Origin: Paracoccaceae bacterium
GTDB lineage: Bacteria; Pseudomonadota; Alphaproteobacteria; Rhodobacterales; Rhodobacteraceae
Reading direction: 5' to 3'
DNA length: 64,000 bases
Assembly (NCBI GenBank): GCA_016936395.1
Contig: JAFGXY010000049.1
Span: 17,996 to 81,995, forward strand
The notes below the pieces were generated by a model. It was given only the letters and a program-made list of their open reading frames with translations, had not been told where the DNA came from and ran no database searches. Within the stretch, counting starts at the first letter, position 1; the number at the start of each line of letters is the position of its first letter. The position numbers were made by a program, and so were the translations under genes. Below are positions 20,954 to 29,267 of the stretch, piece by piece.

Positions 20954-21865
20954 ATGCAGGCTGACGCCCCGAAGACCATTGACCTGCACGCCGAGTATGA
21001 GGCTTCCGGCGCAAAGGAAGTGCTGGACGAGCTGGACAATGAACTGATCGGTCTTGCCCCGGTCAAGGAACGCATCCGCGAAACCGCTGCCTTGCTGCTG
21101 GTCGATCGCGCCCGCAAGACCCTGGGTCTGGCGCATCAGACGCCCACCCTGCACATGAGCTTTACCGGCAATCCGGGCACCGGCAAGACCACCGTGGCGC
21201 TAAAGATGGCCGGGCTGTTGCACCGCCTGGGCTATGTCCGCAAGGGGCATCTGGTGTCGGTTACGCGCGACGATCTGGTCGGCCAATACATCGGCCATAC
21301 CGCGCCCAAGACCAAGGAAGTGCTGAAAAAGGCCATGGGCGGCGTGCTGTTCATCGACGAGGCCTATTACCTCTATCGCCCTGATAATGAACGGGACTAT
21401 GGCCAGGAAGCCATTGAAATCCTGCTGCAAATCATGGAAAACAACCGTGACGATCTGGTGGTGATCCTTGCCGGATACGCCGACCGGATGGACCTGTTCT
21501 TTCAGTCCAACCCCGGCTTCCGGTCACGCATCGCGCATCATATTGAGTTTCCGAACTATACCAGCGACGAGTTGCACCATATCGCCAGCCACATGCTGAG
21601 CGATCAGCACTACACCCTGACCGAAGGCGCCAAGGCGGCCTTGGCCGAATATATCGAACTGCGTCGCGTGCAGCCGCATTTTGCCAATGCCCGGTCGATC
21701 CGCAACGCATTGGACCGCGCAAGGTTGCGGCAGGCCAACCGGCTGTTCACCGAAGGCGGCGTGATCGACGCGGCCACGCTGTCCACCATCGAAGAAAGTG
21801 ATATCAGGGCAAGCCGGGTGTTCCGCGGCGGCTTGGATTCTGAACGCAAAGGGGATTCCGAATGA
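20954..21865 (+). CDS. cbbX: Red-type RuBisCO activase CbbX (AAA+)
   Basis: 303 residues. AAA+ ATPase with Walker [10 protein letters not shown] (residues 72-80), Walker [13 protein letters not shown], and a C-terminal helical lid. Its hexamer pulls on the C-terminal tail of red-type CbbL to eject inhibitory sugar phosphates, and is activated by ATP and RuBP. Its presence right after cbbLS supports the form IC assignment. Ribosome-binding site CAGGAGAC. The stop overlaps the cbbE start (ATGA). Confidence 0.97.
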   Translation: MQADAPKTIDLHAEYEASGAKEVLDELDNELIGLAPVKERIRETAALLLVDRARKTLGLAHQTPTLHMSFTGNPGTGKTTVALKMAGLLHRLGYVRKGHLVSVTRDDLVGQYIGHTAPKTKEVLKKAMGGVLFIDEAYYLYRPDNERDYGQEAIEILLQIMENNRDDLVVILAGYADRMDLFFQSNPGFRSRIAHHIEFPNYTSDELHHIASHMLSDQHYTLTEGAKAALAEYIELRRVQPHFANARSIRNALDRARLRQANRLFTEGGVIDAATLSTIEESDIRASRVFRGGLDSERKGDSE

Positions 21866-22551
21866 CCTTCTCTCGCAAGATCAAGATCGCACCGTCGATC
21901 CTGTCAGCCGATTTCGCCAACTTCGGGCTGGAGTGTGAGGCGATCGAGGCGCAGGGCTGCGACTGGGTGCATGTTGATGTGATGGATGGGCATTTCGTGC
22001 CCAACATCACTTTCGGCCCTGCCACTTGTGCCGCGATCCGCCCGCATATCAAGGGGGTGATGGACGTTCACCTGATGATCGCGCCGGTTGACCCCTATAT
22101 CGAGGCATTCGCCAAGGCCGGTGCCGATGTGATCTCGGCGCATCTGGAGGCCGGGCCGCATATTCACCGCACGCTGCAAGCCATTCGCGGTGCGGGGGCC
22201 AAGGCGGGTCTGGCGATCAATCCCGGCACCGGGGTCGAGGATGTGGAATACCTGCTGGATATGGTCGATCTGTTCTGCGTGATGACTGTTAACCCCGGTT
22301 TTGGCGGGCAGAAGTTCATTCACTCTCAGGTCGAGAAGGTGAAAAAGCTGCGCGCCATGATTGGCGACCGCCCGATCCACATCGAGATTGACGGCGGTGT
22401 GACCCCTGAAACCGCGCCCTTGGTGGCAGCCGCCGGGGCCGATGTTCTGGTGGCCGGGTCGGCGGTGTTCAAGGGCGGGTCGGTCAGCAACCCTGCACCT
22501 TACGGCGAGAATATCCGCGCCATTCGTGCAGCGGCAGAAGCGGCAGTCTGA
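21862..22551 (+). CDS. cbbE: Ribulose-phosphate 3-epimerase
   Basis: 229 residues, TIM barrel. The motifs [26 protein letters not shown] and EIDGGVTPE are those of Rpe, with the metal-binding His and Asp residues in them. It interconverts xylulose-5-phosphate and ribulose-5-phosphate, the last regeneration step before CbbP. It overlaps cbbX by 4 nt and the next gene by 1 nt (TGATG), so it is fully embedded in the operon. rpe is a synonym. Confidence 0.96.
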   Translation: MTFSRKIKIAPSILSADFANFGLECEAIEAQGCDWVHVDVMDGHFVPNITFGPATCAAIRPHIKGVMDVHLMIAPVDPYIEAFAKAGADVISAHLEAGPHIHRTLQAIRGAGAKAGLAINPGTGVEDVEYLLDMVDLFCVMTVNPGFGGQKFIHSQVEKVKKLRAMIGDRPIHIEIDGGVTPETAPLVAAAGADVLVAGSAVFKGGSVSNPAPYGENIRAIRAAAEAAV

Positions 22552-23090
22552 TGGCGGTTCTTACCCCCGTCTGCGATTTCGGCTGGACAGCGTCCGATTT
22601 CCTGCTGCCCGGCACTGATGGAAAAACCTATGGCCTTGCCGATGTGGCAGGGCCAAAGGGCACGCTGATCATCTTCATGTGCAACCACTGCCCCTATGTA
22701 AAGGCGGTGCTGGACCGGATCATCCGTGACGCCGAAGACCTTGCGTTGCATGGCATCGGCGTGGCGGCGATCAATTCGAATGATGGGGTTGCCTATCCGG
22801 ACGACAGTTTTGCCGCGATGCAGCCAGTCGCCCTGCCCTTCCCCTATCTTCACGACGAAACCCAAGATGTGGCCCGCGCCTGGGGGGCCGCCTGCACGCC
22901 CGATTTCTTTGGCTTCAACGCCGCCGGCGCGTTGCAATACCGTGGGCGGCTGGATGCCAGCGGCAAGACCGCCGTGGAAGGTGCAAAGCGCGAATTGTTC
23001 GACGCGATGGTTCAGGTGGCCGCCACCGGCCAGGGACCGCGCGATCAGGTGCCCTCGATGGGCTGTTCGATCAAATGGAAGCCGGAATGA
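22551..23090 (+). CDS. Thioredoxin-fold protein of the peroxiredoxin-like type, within the cbb operon
   Basis: 179 residues. An AhpC/TSA-thioredoxin fold with a CNHCPYV redox motif at about residues 44-50, following the hydrophobic strand GTLIIFM. Proteins of this PRX-like family are soluble and cytoplasmic, usually annotated as thioredoxin family proteins. No signal peptide is seen. It is coupled by 1-nt and 4-nt overlaps to cbbE and cbbZ, so it is made together with Calvin-cycle enzymes. It might reduce or protect redox-sensitive Calvin enzymes or detoxify peroxide, but no substrate is known. Confidence 0.8.
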   Translation: MAVLTPVCDFGWTASDFLLPGTDGKTYGLADVAGPKGTLIIFMCNHCPYVKAVLDRIIRDAEDLALHGIGVAAINSNDGVAYPDDSFAAMQPVALPFPYLHDETQDVARAWGAACTPDFFGFNAAGALQYRGRLDASGKTAVEGAKRELFDAMVQVAATGQGPRDQVPSMGCSIKWKPE

Positions 23091-23737
23091 ACATTGTATT
23101 CGACCTTGATGGCACGCTGATCGACTCGGCCCCCGATATCCACGCGGCGGTCGCCAAAATGCTGGCAGACGAAGGACGCGAGGCGCTGGATCTGGTGACC
23201 GTCACGTCTTTCATCGGCAACGGCCTGCCCAAACTGGTGGAGCGCGTGATCGTGCGCGCCGGCATGGATTTGGCCGATCATCCGCGCCTGACCAAGGCCA
23301 CCCTTGACCATTACAATGCCGCATCGGCCGACCTGACCCGTCCCTTTCCGGGGGTGATCGCGGCGTTGTCTGCGTTGCAGGATGCAGGCCACCAGATGGC
23401 AGTCTGCACCAACAAACCCGTGGCACCGGCGCGTGATATCCTGCGCGATCTTGGGCTGGAGGTGTTTTTCACCACCGTGGTTGGCGGCGACAGCCTTGCC
23501 GTCACCAAGCCCGATCCCGCCCCGCTGCACGCCTGCGTGGTGGCTTTGGGCGGGGGCGCCACGATCTATGTCGGCGACAGCGAAGTGGATGCCGCCACTG
23601 CGGCCGCTGCGAAGGTGCCGTTTGCGCTGTTCACCGAAGGCTATCGCAAGACCCCGGTTGAAGACTTGCCCCATGATGCCACGTTTTCAGACTTTCACGC
23701 GCTGCCGGCGCTGTTGAACGACATGGCGGGCGGATGA
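23087..23737 (+). CDS. cbbZ: 2-phosphoglycolate phosphatase
   Basis: 216-residue HAD-family phosphatase. The nucleophile motif is DLDGTLIDS at residues 5-13, then TNKP (motif II), and GDSEVDAATA (motif IV). It dephosphorylates 2-phosphoglycolate made by RuBisCO oxygenase activity, preventing inhibition of Calvin enzymes. The upstream open frame includes MEAG, but ATG 23087 forms an ATGA overlap with the previous gene and begins directly at the phosphatase fold, so it is chosen. gph is the synonym. Confidence 0.92.
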   Translation: MNIVFDLDGTLIDSAPDIHAAVAKMLADEGREALDLVTVTSFIGNGLPKLVERVIVRAGMDLADHPRLTKATLDHYNAASADLTRPFPGVIAALSALQDAGHQMAVCTNKPVAPARDILRDLGLEVFFTTVVGGDSLAVTKPDPAPLHACVVALGGGATIYVGDSEVDAATAAAAKVPFALFTEGYRKTPVEDLPHDATFSDFHALPALLNDMAGG

Positions 23738-24423
23738 CCAGCCTGCGCGCCCTGATTTTTGACGTCGACGGCACCTTGGCCGAAACCGAAGAGGCGCATC
23801 GTCAGGCCTTCAACGCGGTGTTCGCGGCGCATGGTCTGGCTTGGAACTGGTCGGTCGAGGACTATACTGCCCTGTTGCGGGTGACCGGTGGCAAGGAACG
23901 GATGAAGGCGCATCGCGATGCGTGCGGCGAGAGCCTGCCCGACGATGCCACCATCGCCCGGATGCATGCCGAAAAGACCGATGCCTATGTGGCGCTGGTG
24001 GCCGGTGGTGGTTTGCAGCCGCGCGCCGGGGTTGCCAGCCTGATGCAGGCCGCGCGCGATGCCGGGTTGAAGCTGGCGATTGCCACCACCACCAGCCCGG
24101 CCAATGTCGATGCGCTGACCCGCGCCCTGTGGGGCCGCGCGGCTACCGAGATGTTCGACGTGATTGCTGCGGGCGACGAGGTCGCGGCCAAGAAACCCGC
24201 GCCGGACGTGTATCTGCTGGCCTTGCAGCGGCTTGGTCTGCCACCGGAACAGGCGATTGCGCTGGAAGACAGCGTGAACGGGGTCCGCTCGGCTCGTGCA
24301 GCAGGGTTGCGGGTGGTGGTGACGCCGTCGATCTTTACCGTGCATGAAGACCACTCGGCCGCAAACCTTGTGGTGCCTGATCTGACAGCCGTCACGCTGC
24401 AAGGTCTTGCCGACCTGACCTGA
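23734..24423 (+). CDS. cbbY: CbbY HAD phosphatase (xylulose-1,5-bisphosphatase type)
   Basis: 229 residues. The HAD nucleophile motif DVDGTLAETEE is at residues 10-20, followed by a helical cap, ATTTSPAN (motif II), KKPAPDVY (motif III) and EDSVNG (motif IV). CbbY enzymes of red-type autotrophs degrade xylulose-1,5-bisphosphate, a RuBisCO misfire product that inhibits the enzyme, and act together with CbbX. It overlaps cbbZ by 4 nt and is the last clear gene of the operon. The next gene starts 73 bp later. Confidence 0.92.
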   Translation: MTSLRALIFDVDGTLAETEEAHRQAFNAVFAAHGLAWNWSVEDYTALLRVTGGKERMKAHRDACGESLPDDATIARMHAEKTDAYVALVAGGGLQPRAGVASLMQAARDAGLKLAIATTTSPANVDALTRALWGRAATEMFDVIAAGDEVAAKKPAPDVYLLALQRLGLPPEQAIALEDSVNGVRSARAAGLRVVVTPSIFTVHEDHSAANLVVPDLTAVTLQGLADLT

Positions 24424-24496
24424 TGCCACACGCGATGCGCATTGAACCCCCGGCGCATGGCCTGTATCAGGAAGGCGGTTCTGACAAGGTTTTCGC

Positions 24497-25162
24497 ATGA
24501 TCCGCCTGTACCATTTTTCATTGTCGCCGTTTTGCCGCAAGGTCCGCCTGACTTTGGCCGAAAAGAAGCTGGAGGTGGAACTGGTCGAAGAGCGCTATTG
24601 GGAACCCACGCCCGACTTTTTGCGCCGCAACCCGGCTGGCAAGGTGCCGATCCTGCGGCTGGAGGGCAAGTCGCTGAGCGAAAGTCAGGCGATCTGCGAA
24701 TATCTGGACGAAACCTTCCCCACCCCTGCGCTGATGCCGCGTGACCCCGAGGTGCGCTATGAGGTGCGCAGGATCTGTGCGTGGTTCGACGACAAGTTCC
24801 ACGACGAGGTCACCTCGAAGCTGCTGTATGAGCGGGTGAACAAGAAGGTGATGAAGCTGGGCTATCCGGATTCGAAGAACGTCAAGTTCGGTTCCGGTCG
24901 GATCAAGTTTCACCTTGATTACATGGCCTGGCTTCTGGACCAGCGCCGTTGGCTGGCGGGCGACGTGATGACGCTGGCCGATTTCACCGCCGCGGCGCAT
25001 CTGTCTTGCCTGGATTACATCAGCGATGTCGATTGGAACCGGTCGGCCACGGTGAAGGACTGGTACGCCAAGATCAAGTCACGCCCCAGTTTCCGCACGC
25101 TGCTGGCCGATCAGGTGCCCGGTTTCCTACCGCCCGCGCATTACGCCGATCTGGATTTTTAA
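24497..25162 (+). CDS. fzlA: GST-fold cell-division protein, FzlA-like
   Basis: 221 residues. N-terminal thioredoxin-like GST domain (YHFSLSPFCRKVRL, NPAGKVPIL, ESQAICEYLDE), C-terminal helical domain, and a distinctive tail PPAHYADLDF. In Caulobacter the GST homologue FzlA binds FtsZ filaments and is needed for constriction, and its conserved C-terminal tail is important. The tail here matches that remembered pattern, so FzlA is favoured over a detoxifying GST. It lies 73 bp after cbbY on the same strand, so read-through from the cbb operon is possible. Confidence 0.7.
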   Translation: MIRLYHFSLSPFCRKVRLTLAEKKLEVELVEERYWEPTPDFLRRNPAGKVPILRLEGKSLSESQAICEYLDETFPTPALMPRDPEVRYEVRRICAWFDDKFHDEVTSKLLYERVNKKVMKLGYPDSKNVKFGSGRIKFHLDYMAWLLDQRRWLAGDVMTLADFTAAAHLSCLDYISDVDWNRSATVKDWYAKIKSRPSFRTLLADQVPGFLPPAHYADLDF

Positions 25163-25208
25163 GCGGGGCTCTGCTCCGCACCCCGGGATATTTCTGGAAA
25201 GAGAAAGA
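25163..25208 (+). repeat. Rhodobacterales intergenic REP-like element, copy A
   Basis: The gap between convergent fzlA and dxs is filled by a GGGGCTCTGCTCCGCACCCC-type palindromic segment followed by GGGATATTTCTGGAAAGAG. It shares the layout of the other copies near 49891 and 52663: a GC-rich hairpin, then a G/A-rich ATATTT or GTATTT core, then an AAGA-type purine stretch. Such elements are frequent at gene 3' ends in this family and may act as bidirectional terminators or stabilisers. Confidence 0.5.
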
Positions 25209-27122
25209 TCAGGCGCGCTTGGTCAGGGATGCGATGTTCAGGGTGTTCAGCACCTTTGCCTCGATCTGGGCGGCGTCCATGCCTGCGGCATGATACATGG
25301 CATCTTGATTGGCGTGGTCGATGAAGGTGTCGGGCAGCACCATGGAACGGAATTTCAGGCCGTGATCGAACAGGCCTTCCTCGGCCAGAAGTTGCGCCAC
25401 ATGGCTGCCGAAACCGCCGATCGCGCCTTCCTCGACGGTGATCAGTGCTTCGTGGTTGCGGGCGAGATTCAGGATCATGTCGTGGTCCAGCGGTTTGGCA
25501 AAGCGGGCATCGACCACGGTGGGTGACAGGCCCTTTTGCGCAAGGCTTTCGGCGGCTTTCATGACCTCGGACAGGCGCGTGCCAAAAGACAGCAAGGCCA
25601 CAGTGTTGCCGTTCTGGATCAGCCGGGCGTGGCCGATTTCCAGGGGTGTGCCGCGGCTGGGCAACTCGACCCCGACGCCATCGCCACGCGGGAAGCGAAA
25701 GGCGATGGGGCCCGCGTCATGTGCCACGGCGGTGGCGACCATATGGGCCAATTCCGCCTCATCGCTTGCTGCCATCACCACGATGCCGGGCAGGTTGGCA
25801 AGGAAGGCCACGTCAAAGCTGCCGGCATGGGTGGCGCCATCGGCGCCGACCAGACCGGCGCGGTCGATGGCAAAACGCACCGGCAGGCGTTGGATCGCCA
25901 CGTCATGCACCACCTGATCATAGCCGCGTTGCAGGAAGGTGGAGTAGATCGCGCAAAACGGTTTCATCCCGCCCGCAGCAAGCCCGGCGCAAAAGGTGAC
26001 GGCGTGTTGTTCGGCAATGCCCACATCAAAGCAGCGTTTGGGAAAGCGATCGGCGAACAGGCCAAGCCCGGTGCCATCGGGCATTGCGGCAGTGACGGCG
26101 ACGATCTTGTCATCGCGCTCGGCCTCGGCGATCAGCGATTGCGCGAAGACCTTGGTATAGCTGGGGGCGTTGGACGCGGCCTTGGACTGCACCCCGGTCA
26201 GCACATCGAACTTGCCCGTGGCATGGCCCTTGTCACGGGCGGACTCGGCCGGGGCATAGCCTTTGCCCTTCTTGGTCAGCACATGGATCAGCATCGGCCC
26301 CGTCGCCCGTGCCTTGACGGTGCGCAATACCGGCAGCAACTGGTCAAGGTCATGGCCGTCAATCGGGCCGACATAGGAAAAGCCCAACTCCTCGAACAGG
26401 GTGCCGCCGACCGCGATGCCCTTGAGCAATTCCTTGGCCCGGCGCGCGCCTTCCTGAAACGGTGGCGGCAGAAAGCCCAAGGCGCCCTTGGCTGCGGCTT
26501 TCAGGTCTTGCAGCGGCGCCTCGGCATACAACCGTGACAGATAGCTGGACAGAGCGCCCACGGGCGGGGCAATCGACATCTCGTTATCGTTCAGGATGAC
26601 AAACAGCCGCTTGTTCAGGTGGCCCGCGTTGTTCAGCGCCTCGAACGCCATGCCGGCAGACATGGCGCCATCGCCGATCACCGCCACCGCATCGCCCGGA
26701 TCGCCGCCCAGATCGGCGGCCATTGCAAAGCCCAAGGCGGCGCTGATCGAGGTGGAGGAATGGCCCGCGCCGAACGGGTCAAAGGCAGACTCGGAGCGTT
26801 TGGTAAAGCCCGACAGCCCGCCTTCGCTGCGCAGGGTGCGGATGCGATCCCGCCGCCCGGTCAAGATTTTATGCGGATAGCATTGGTGGCCGACATCCCA
26901 GATGACCTTGTCGCGCGGCGTGTCGAATACCGCATGCAGCGCCACGGTCAGTTCCACCACGCCCAGACCTGCACCAAGGTGACCGCCGGTGACCGAGACC
27001 GCCGAAATCGTCTCGGCCCGGACCTCATCTGCCAGTTGCCGCAATTCACGGTCGGTCAGCGATTTCATGTCGACCGGCAGGGTGATGCGGTCCAGCAGCG
27101 GGGTCTTGGGTCTGTGCGTCAT
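25209..27122 (-). CDS. dxs: 1-deoxy-D-xylulose-5-phosphate synthase
   Basis: 637 residues. Makes DXP from pyruvate and glyceraldehyde-3-phosphate, the first step of the MEP isoprenoid pathway, using thiamine diphosphate. Seen: [16 protein letters not shown], the TPP-binding [15 protein letters not shown], and the transketolase-like central and C-terminal domains ([19 protein letters not shown]). The frame is open up to 27155, but ATG 27122 ([12 protein letters not shown]) has AAAAGGC about 7 nt upstream and matches the usual start. It is the last gene of the minus-strand operon, 16 bp after ispA. It may be a target of triose-phosphate supply from the adjacent cbb operon only by metabolism, not regulation. 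Confidence 0.97.
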   Translation of the reverse strand: MTHRPKTPLLDRITLPVDMKSLTDRELRQLADEVRAETISAVSVTGGHLGAGLGVVELTVALHAVFDTPRDKVIWDVGHQCYPHKILTGRRDRIRTLRSEGGLSGFTKRSESAFDPFGAGHSSTSISAALGFAMAADLGGDPGDAVAVIGDGAMSAGMAFEALNNAGHLNKRLFVILNDNEMSIAPPVGALSSYLSRLYAEAPLQDLKAAAKGALGFLPPPFQEGARRAKELLKGIAVGGTLFEELGFSYVGPIDGHDLDQLLPVLRTVKARATGPMLIHVLTKKGKGYAPAESARDKGHATGKFDVLTGVQSKAASNAPSYTKVFAQSLIAEAERDDKIVAVTAAMPDGTGLGLFADRFPKRCFDVGIAEQHAVTFCAGLAAGGMKPFCAIYSTFLQRGYDQVVHDVAIQRLPVRFAIDRAGLVGADGATHAGSFDVAFLANLPGIVVMAASDEAELAHMVATAVAHDAGPIAFRFPRGDGVGVELPSRGTPLEIGHARLIQNGNTVALLSFGTRLSEVMKAAESLAQKGLSPTVVDARFAKPLDHDMILNLARNHEALITVEEGAIGGFGSHVAQLLAEEGLFDHGLKFRSMVLPDTFIDHANQDAMYHAAGMDAAQIEAKVLNTLNIASLTKRA

Positions 27123-27138
27123 GGCGTGCCTTTTGGCC

Positions 27139-28008
27139 TTAGTGCTCGCGCGCAATTACAAAACGTGCGGTGTCGATCAATGTTTCAGCTTTTGCACCAT
27201 AGGGGGCAAGGTGACGTTCCGCCTCATCCACCAGTGCCTTTGCCTGCGCGCGGGCGCCGTCAAGGCCCAGAAGCGATACGAAGGTGGCCTTGCCGGCCTG
27301 AGCGTCCTTGTGCAGACGTTTGCCGGCAAGGGCGGCATCGCCCACCTCGTCCAGAATGTCGTCGGCGATCTGGAAGGCCAGCCCCAGCGCAGTGGCATAG
27401 GCGCACAACGGTGCGGGGTCGGCCCCCGCGATCACCGCGCCCGCCTCGGCCGACCAGCGGATCAGCGCGCCGGTCTTGCCCGCTTGCAGGCGCTTGATCT
27501 GGTCAAGGGTCAGCGGGGTGGCGGCGGTTTCGGCGGCGATGTCCAGCGCCTGACCCAGCACCATGCCTTCGGCACCCGAGGCGACGGCAAGGCCCCGCAC
27601 CAAGGCAATGCGGGTATCGCCAGACCCAAGGGCCGGGTCACACAGCAATTCAAACGCCAGCGTTTGCAACGCATCTCCTGCCAGAACGGCGGTCGCCTCG
27701 TCCCATTTCACATGCACGGTGGGGTGGCCGCGGCGCAGGTCGTCATCATCCATGCAGGGCATGTCGTCATGCACAAGGCTGTAGGCATGCAGGCATTCCA
27801 CCGCTGCGGCGGCACTGATGGCGCGCGCGGGCGGCACGCCCAGCATGGCCGCACTTTCCAGCACCAGAAACCCGCGCAGGCGTTTGCCGCCTGCCACGGC
27901 ATAGCGCATGGCGTGGATCACGGGTTCATCGGCCAGCGGCGCAAGCGCCGCGTCAAGCCGGGCTTCGATCAGCGCGGCGGCGCGGGCGATGGCGCCGGGA
28001 AAGCTCAC
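27139..28008 (-). CDS. ispA: Polyprenyl synthetase, farnesyl (or geranylgeranyl) diphosphate synthase
   Basis: 289 residues. GGKRLRGFL, the first Asp-rich motif [14 protein letters not shown], and the second Asp-rich motif DDILDEVGD are all present. It condenses IPP with DMAPP/GPP to make FPP, supplying quinones, undecaprenyl phosphate and possibly carotenoids. The start is GTG at 28008 with GGAGGG just upstream, overlapping the xseB stop. The operon order HDAC-like, xseB, ispA, dxs places two isoprenoid genes together. Chain length is inferred from family and gene neighbourhood only. Confidence 0.93.
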   Translation of the reverse strand: MSFPGAIARAAALIEARLDAALAPLADEPVIHAMRYAVAGGKRLRGFLVLESAAMLGVPPARAISAAAAVECLHAYSLVHDDMPCMDDDDLRRGHPTVHVKWDEATAVLAGDALQTLAFELLCDPALGSGDTRIALVRGLAVASGAEGMVLGQALDIAAETAATPLTLDQIKRLQAGKTGALIRWSAEAGAVIAGADPAPLCAYATALGLAFQIADDILDEVGDAALAGKRLHKDAQAGKATFVSLLGLDGARAQAKALVDEAERHLAPYGAKAETLIDTARFVIAREH

Positions 28009-28244
28009 AATCCCTCCACGGCGGTGGTGCCGATGGCACGGCCTTCGGCGGTGCGGATCAATTCGACCTTTTCCTCGGCATCCTTCAATTTGGCGGCACA
28101 GTGCGCCTTGAGTGCTGCCCCGCGCTCATAGAGCGCAATCGACGCCTCCAGCGCCACATCGCCGCGTTCCAACTGGCCCACCACCTGTTCCAGCGCGGCC
28201 ATGGCGTCTTCGAAGCTCATCTCGGCAATCGGTGTGTCGGTCAT
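28005..28244 (-). CDS. xseB: Exodeoxyribonuclease VII small subunit
   Basis: 79 residues, typical length. The pattern SFEDAMAALEQVVGQLERGD followed by LYERGAAL is the XseB signature. It forms an elongated complex with the large subunit XseA, which is encoded elsewhere, and degrades single-stranded DNA to short oligonucleotides. It overlaps ispA and the upstream deacetylase-like gene by 4 nt each, an arrangement (xseB-ispA-dxs) conserved in many proteobacteria. Confidence 0.94.
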   Translation of the reverse strand: MTDTPIAEMSFEDAMAALEQVVGQLERGDVALEASIALYERGAALKAHCAAKLKDAEEKVELIRTAEGRAIGTTAVEGL

Positions 28245-29158
28245 GCGCCTTGTCTTCCCAATTCTTCCACATGCGCGGCCACACTGTCGGCCAGCGCCTC
28301 CAGATCATAGCCGCCCTCCAGCGACGATACCACCCGGCCTTCGCAACATTCCTCAGCAACATCGCAGATCGCGCCGGTCAGCCAGGCAAAGTCTTCCTCG
28401 GTCCACAAAAGCCCCGCCAAGGGGTCGGCGCGGTGCGCATCGAACCCGGCGCTGATCAGGATCAATTCCGGTTGCCAGGTCAGCAGATCATCCAGCACCG
28501 GCTGCCAGACGGCGCGCATTTGCGTCCCGCCCGTGCCCTCGGCCAGCGGCAGGTTGGTGATCTGGCCATGCGCGCCGCGTTCGCCGGGGTGGCCCGAGCC
28601 GGGGTAAAGCGGCATCTGATGGCTGGAGACAAAGCGGATGCGCGGTTCGTCCCACAGCAGATCTTGCGTGCCGTTGCCGTGATGCACGTCGAAGTCGAGG
28701 ACGGCCACGCGGGTCAGGCCGTGCACCTCCAGCGCGCGCATCGCGCCAATCGCCACGGTGCCGAACAGGCAAAACCCCATCGCGGTTTCGCGCGTCGCAT
28801 GGTGGCCCGGTGGGCGGGCGGCCACAAAGGCCCGACCGCCATCGGCCAGAACGTGGTCAACCGCGTGGCACATGCCGCCGACGGCCCGCATGGCCGCTGT
28901 GTAAGACCCCGGCGACAGATGAGTATCTGCATCCAGTTGCGCCCAGCCCTGCGCCGGAACCCGCGCCTTGATGCGGTCGTGGTGGCTGACGGGGTGGCAG
29001 CGCAGCACATCGGCCACGTCACCCATCGGCGCGTCTTGCCGTGTCACCGCCAACCCGGCAAGGCCACGTTCGACCGCGACCAGCCGGTTCACCTGTTCGG
29101 GGTGGCCGGGCGGGGTGACATGGGTCAGGCAATCGTCATGTGTCAGAACCAGAACCAT
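28241..29158 (-). CDS. Histone deacetylase-like amidohydrolase
   Basis: 305 residues of the arginase/deacetylase superfamily. Zn and catalytic motifs: RPPGHHA (tandem His), DFDVHHGNGTQ (Asp and His zinc ligands), GFDAHRADPL (Asp ligand), and EGGYDLEAL. Bacterial members deacetylate small molecules such as acetylpolyamines or acetylated proteins, so the substrate is unknown here. MVLVLTHDD at 29158 is preferred to the longer frame from 29179 because it matches the fold start. It is the first gene of the xseB-ispA-dxs operon. Confidence 0.88.
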   Translation of the reverse strand: MVLVLTHDDCLTHVTPPGHPEQVNRLVAVERGLAGLAVTRQDAPMGDVADVLRCHPVSHHDRIKARVPAQGWAQLDADTHLSPGSYTAAMRAVGGMCHAVDHVLADGGRAFVAARPPGHHATRETAMGFCLFGTVAIGAMRALEVHGLTRVAVLDFDVHHGNGTQDLLWDEPRIRFVSSHQMPLYPGSGHPGERGAHGQITNLPLAEGTGGTQMRAVWQPVLDDLLTWQPELILISAGFDAHRADPLAGLLWTEEDFAWLTGAICDVAEECCEGRVVSSLEGGYDLEALADSVAAHVEELGRQGA

Positions 29159-29267
29159 TCGCGCCCCCTTTGCGTGCACTGTCGGGCAAATGCCCTTTCA
29201 TCAAGGCTTCACTTGCACGATCCCCCGGCATTCGGCTTATATGCTGGATCATTTGACGAGAGAAACA

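Noticed and set aside
24435..24458. ATGCGC/GCGCAT inverted repeat between cbbY and fzlA as operon terminator
   Set aside because: Only 6 bp with a 12-nt loop and no U-run; not enough to call the end of the cbb operon.
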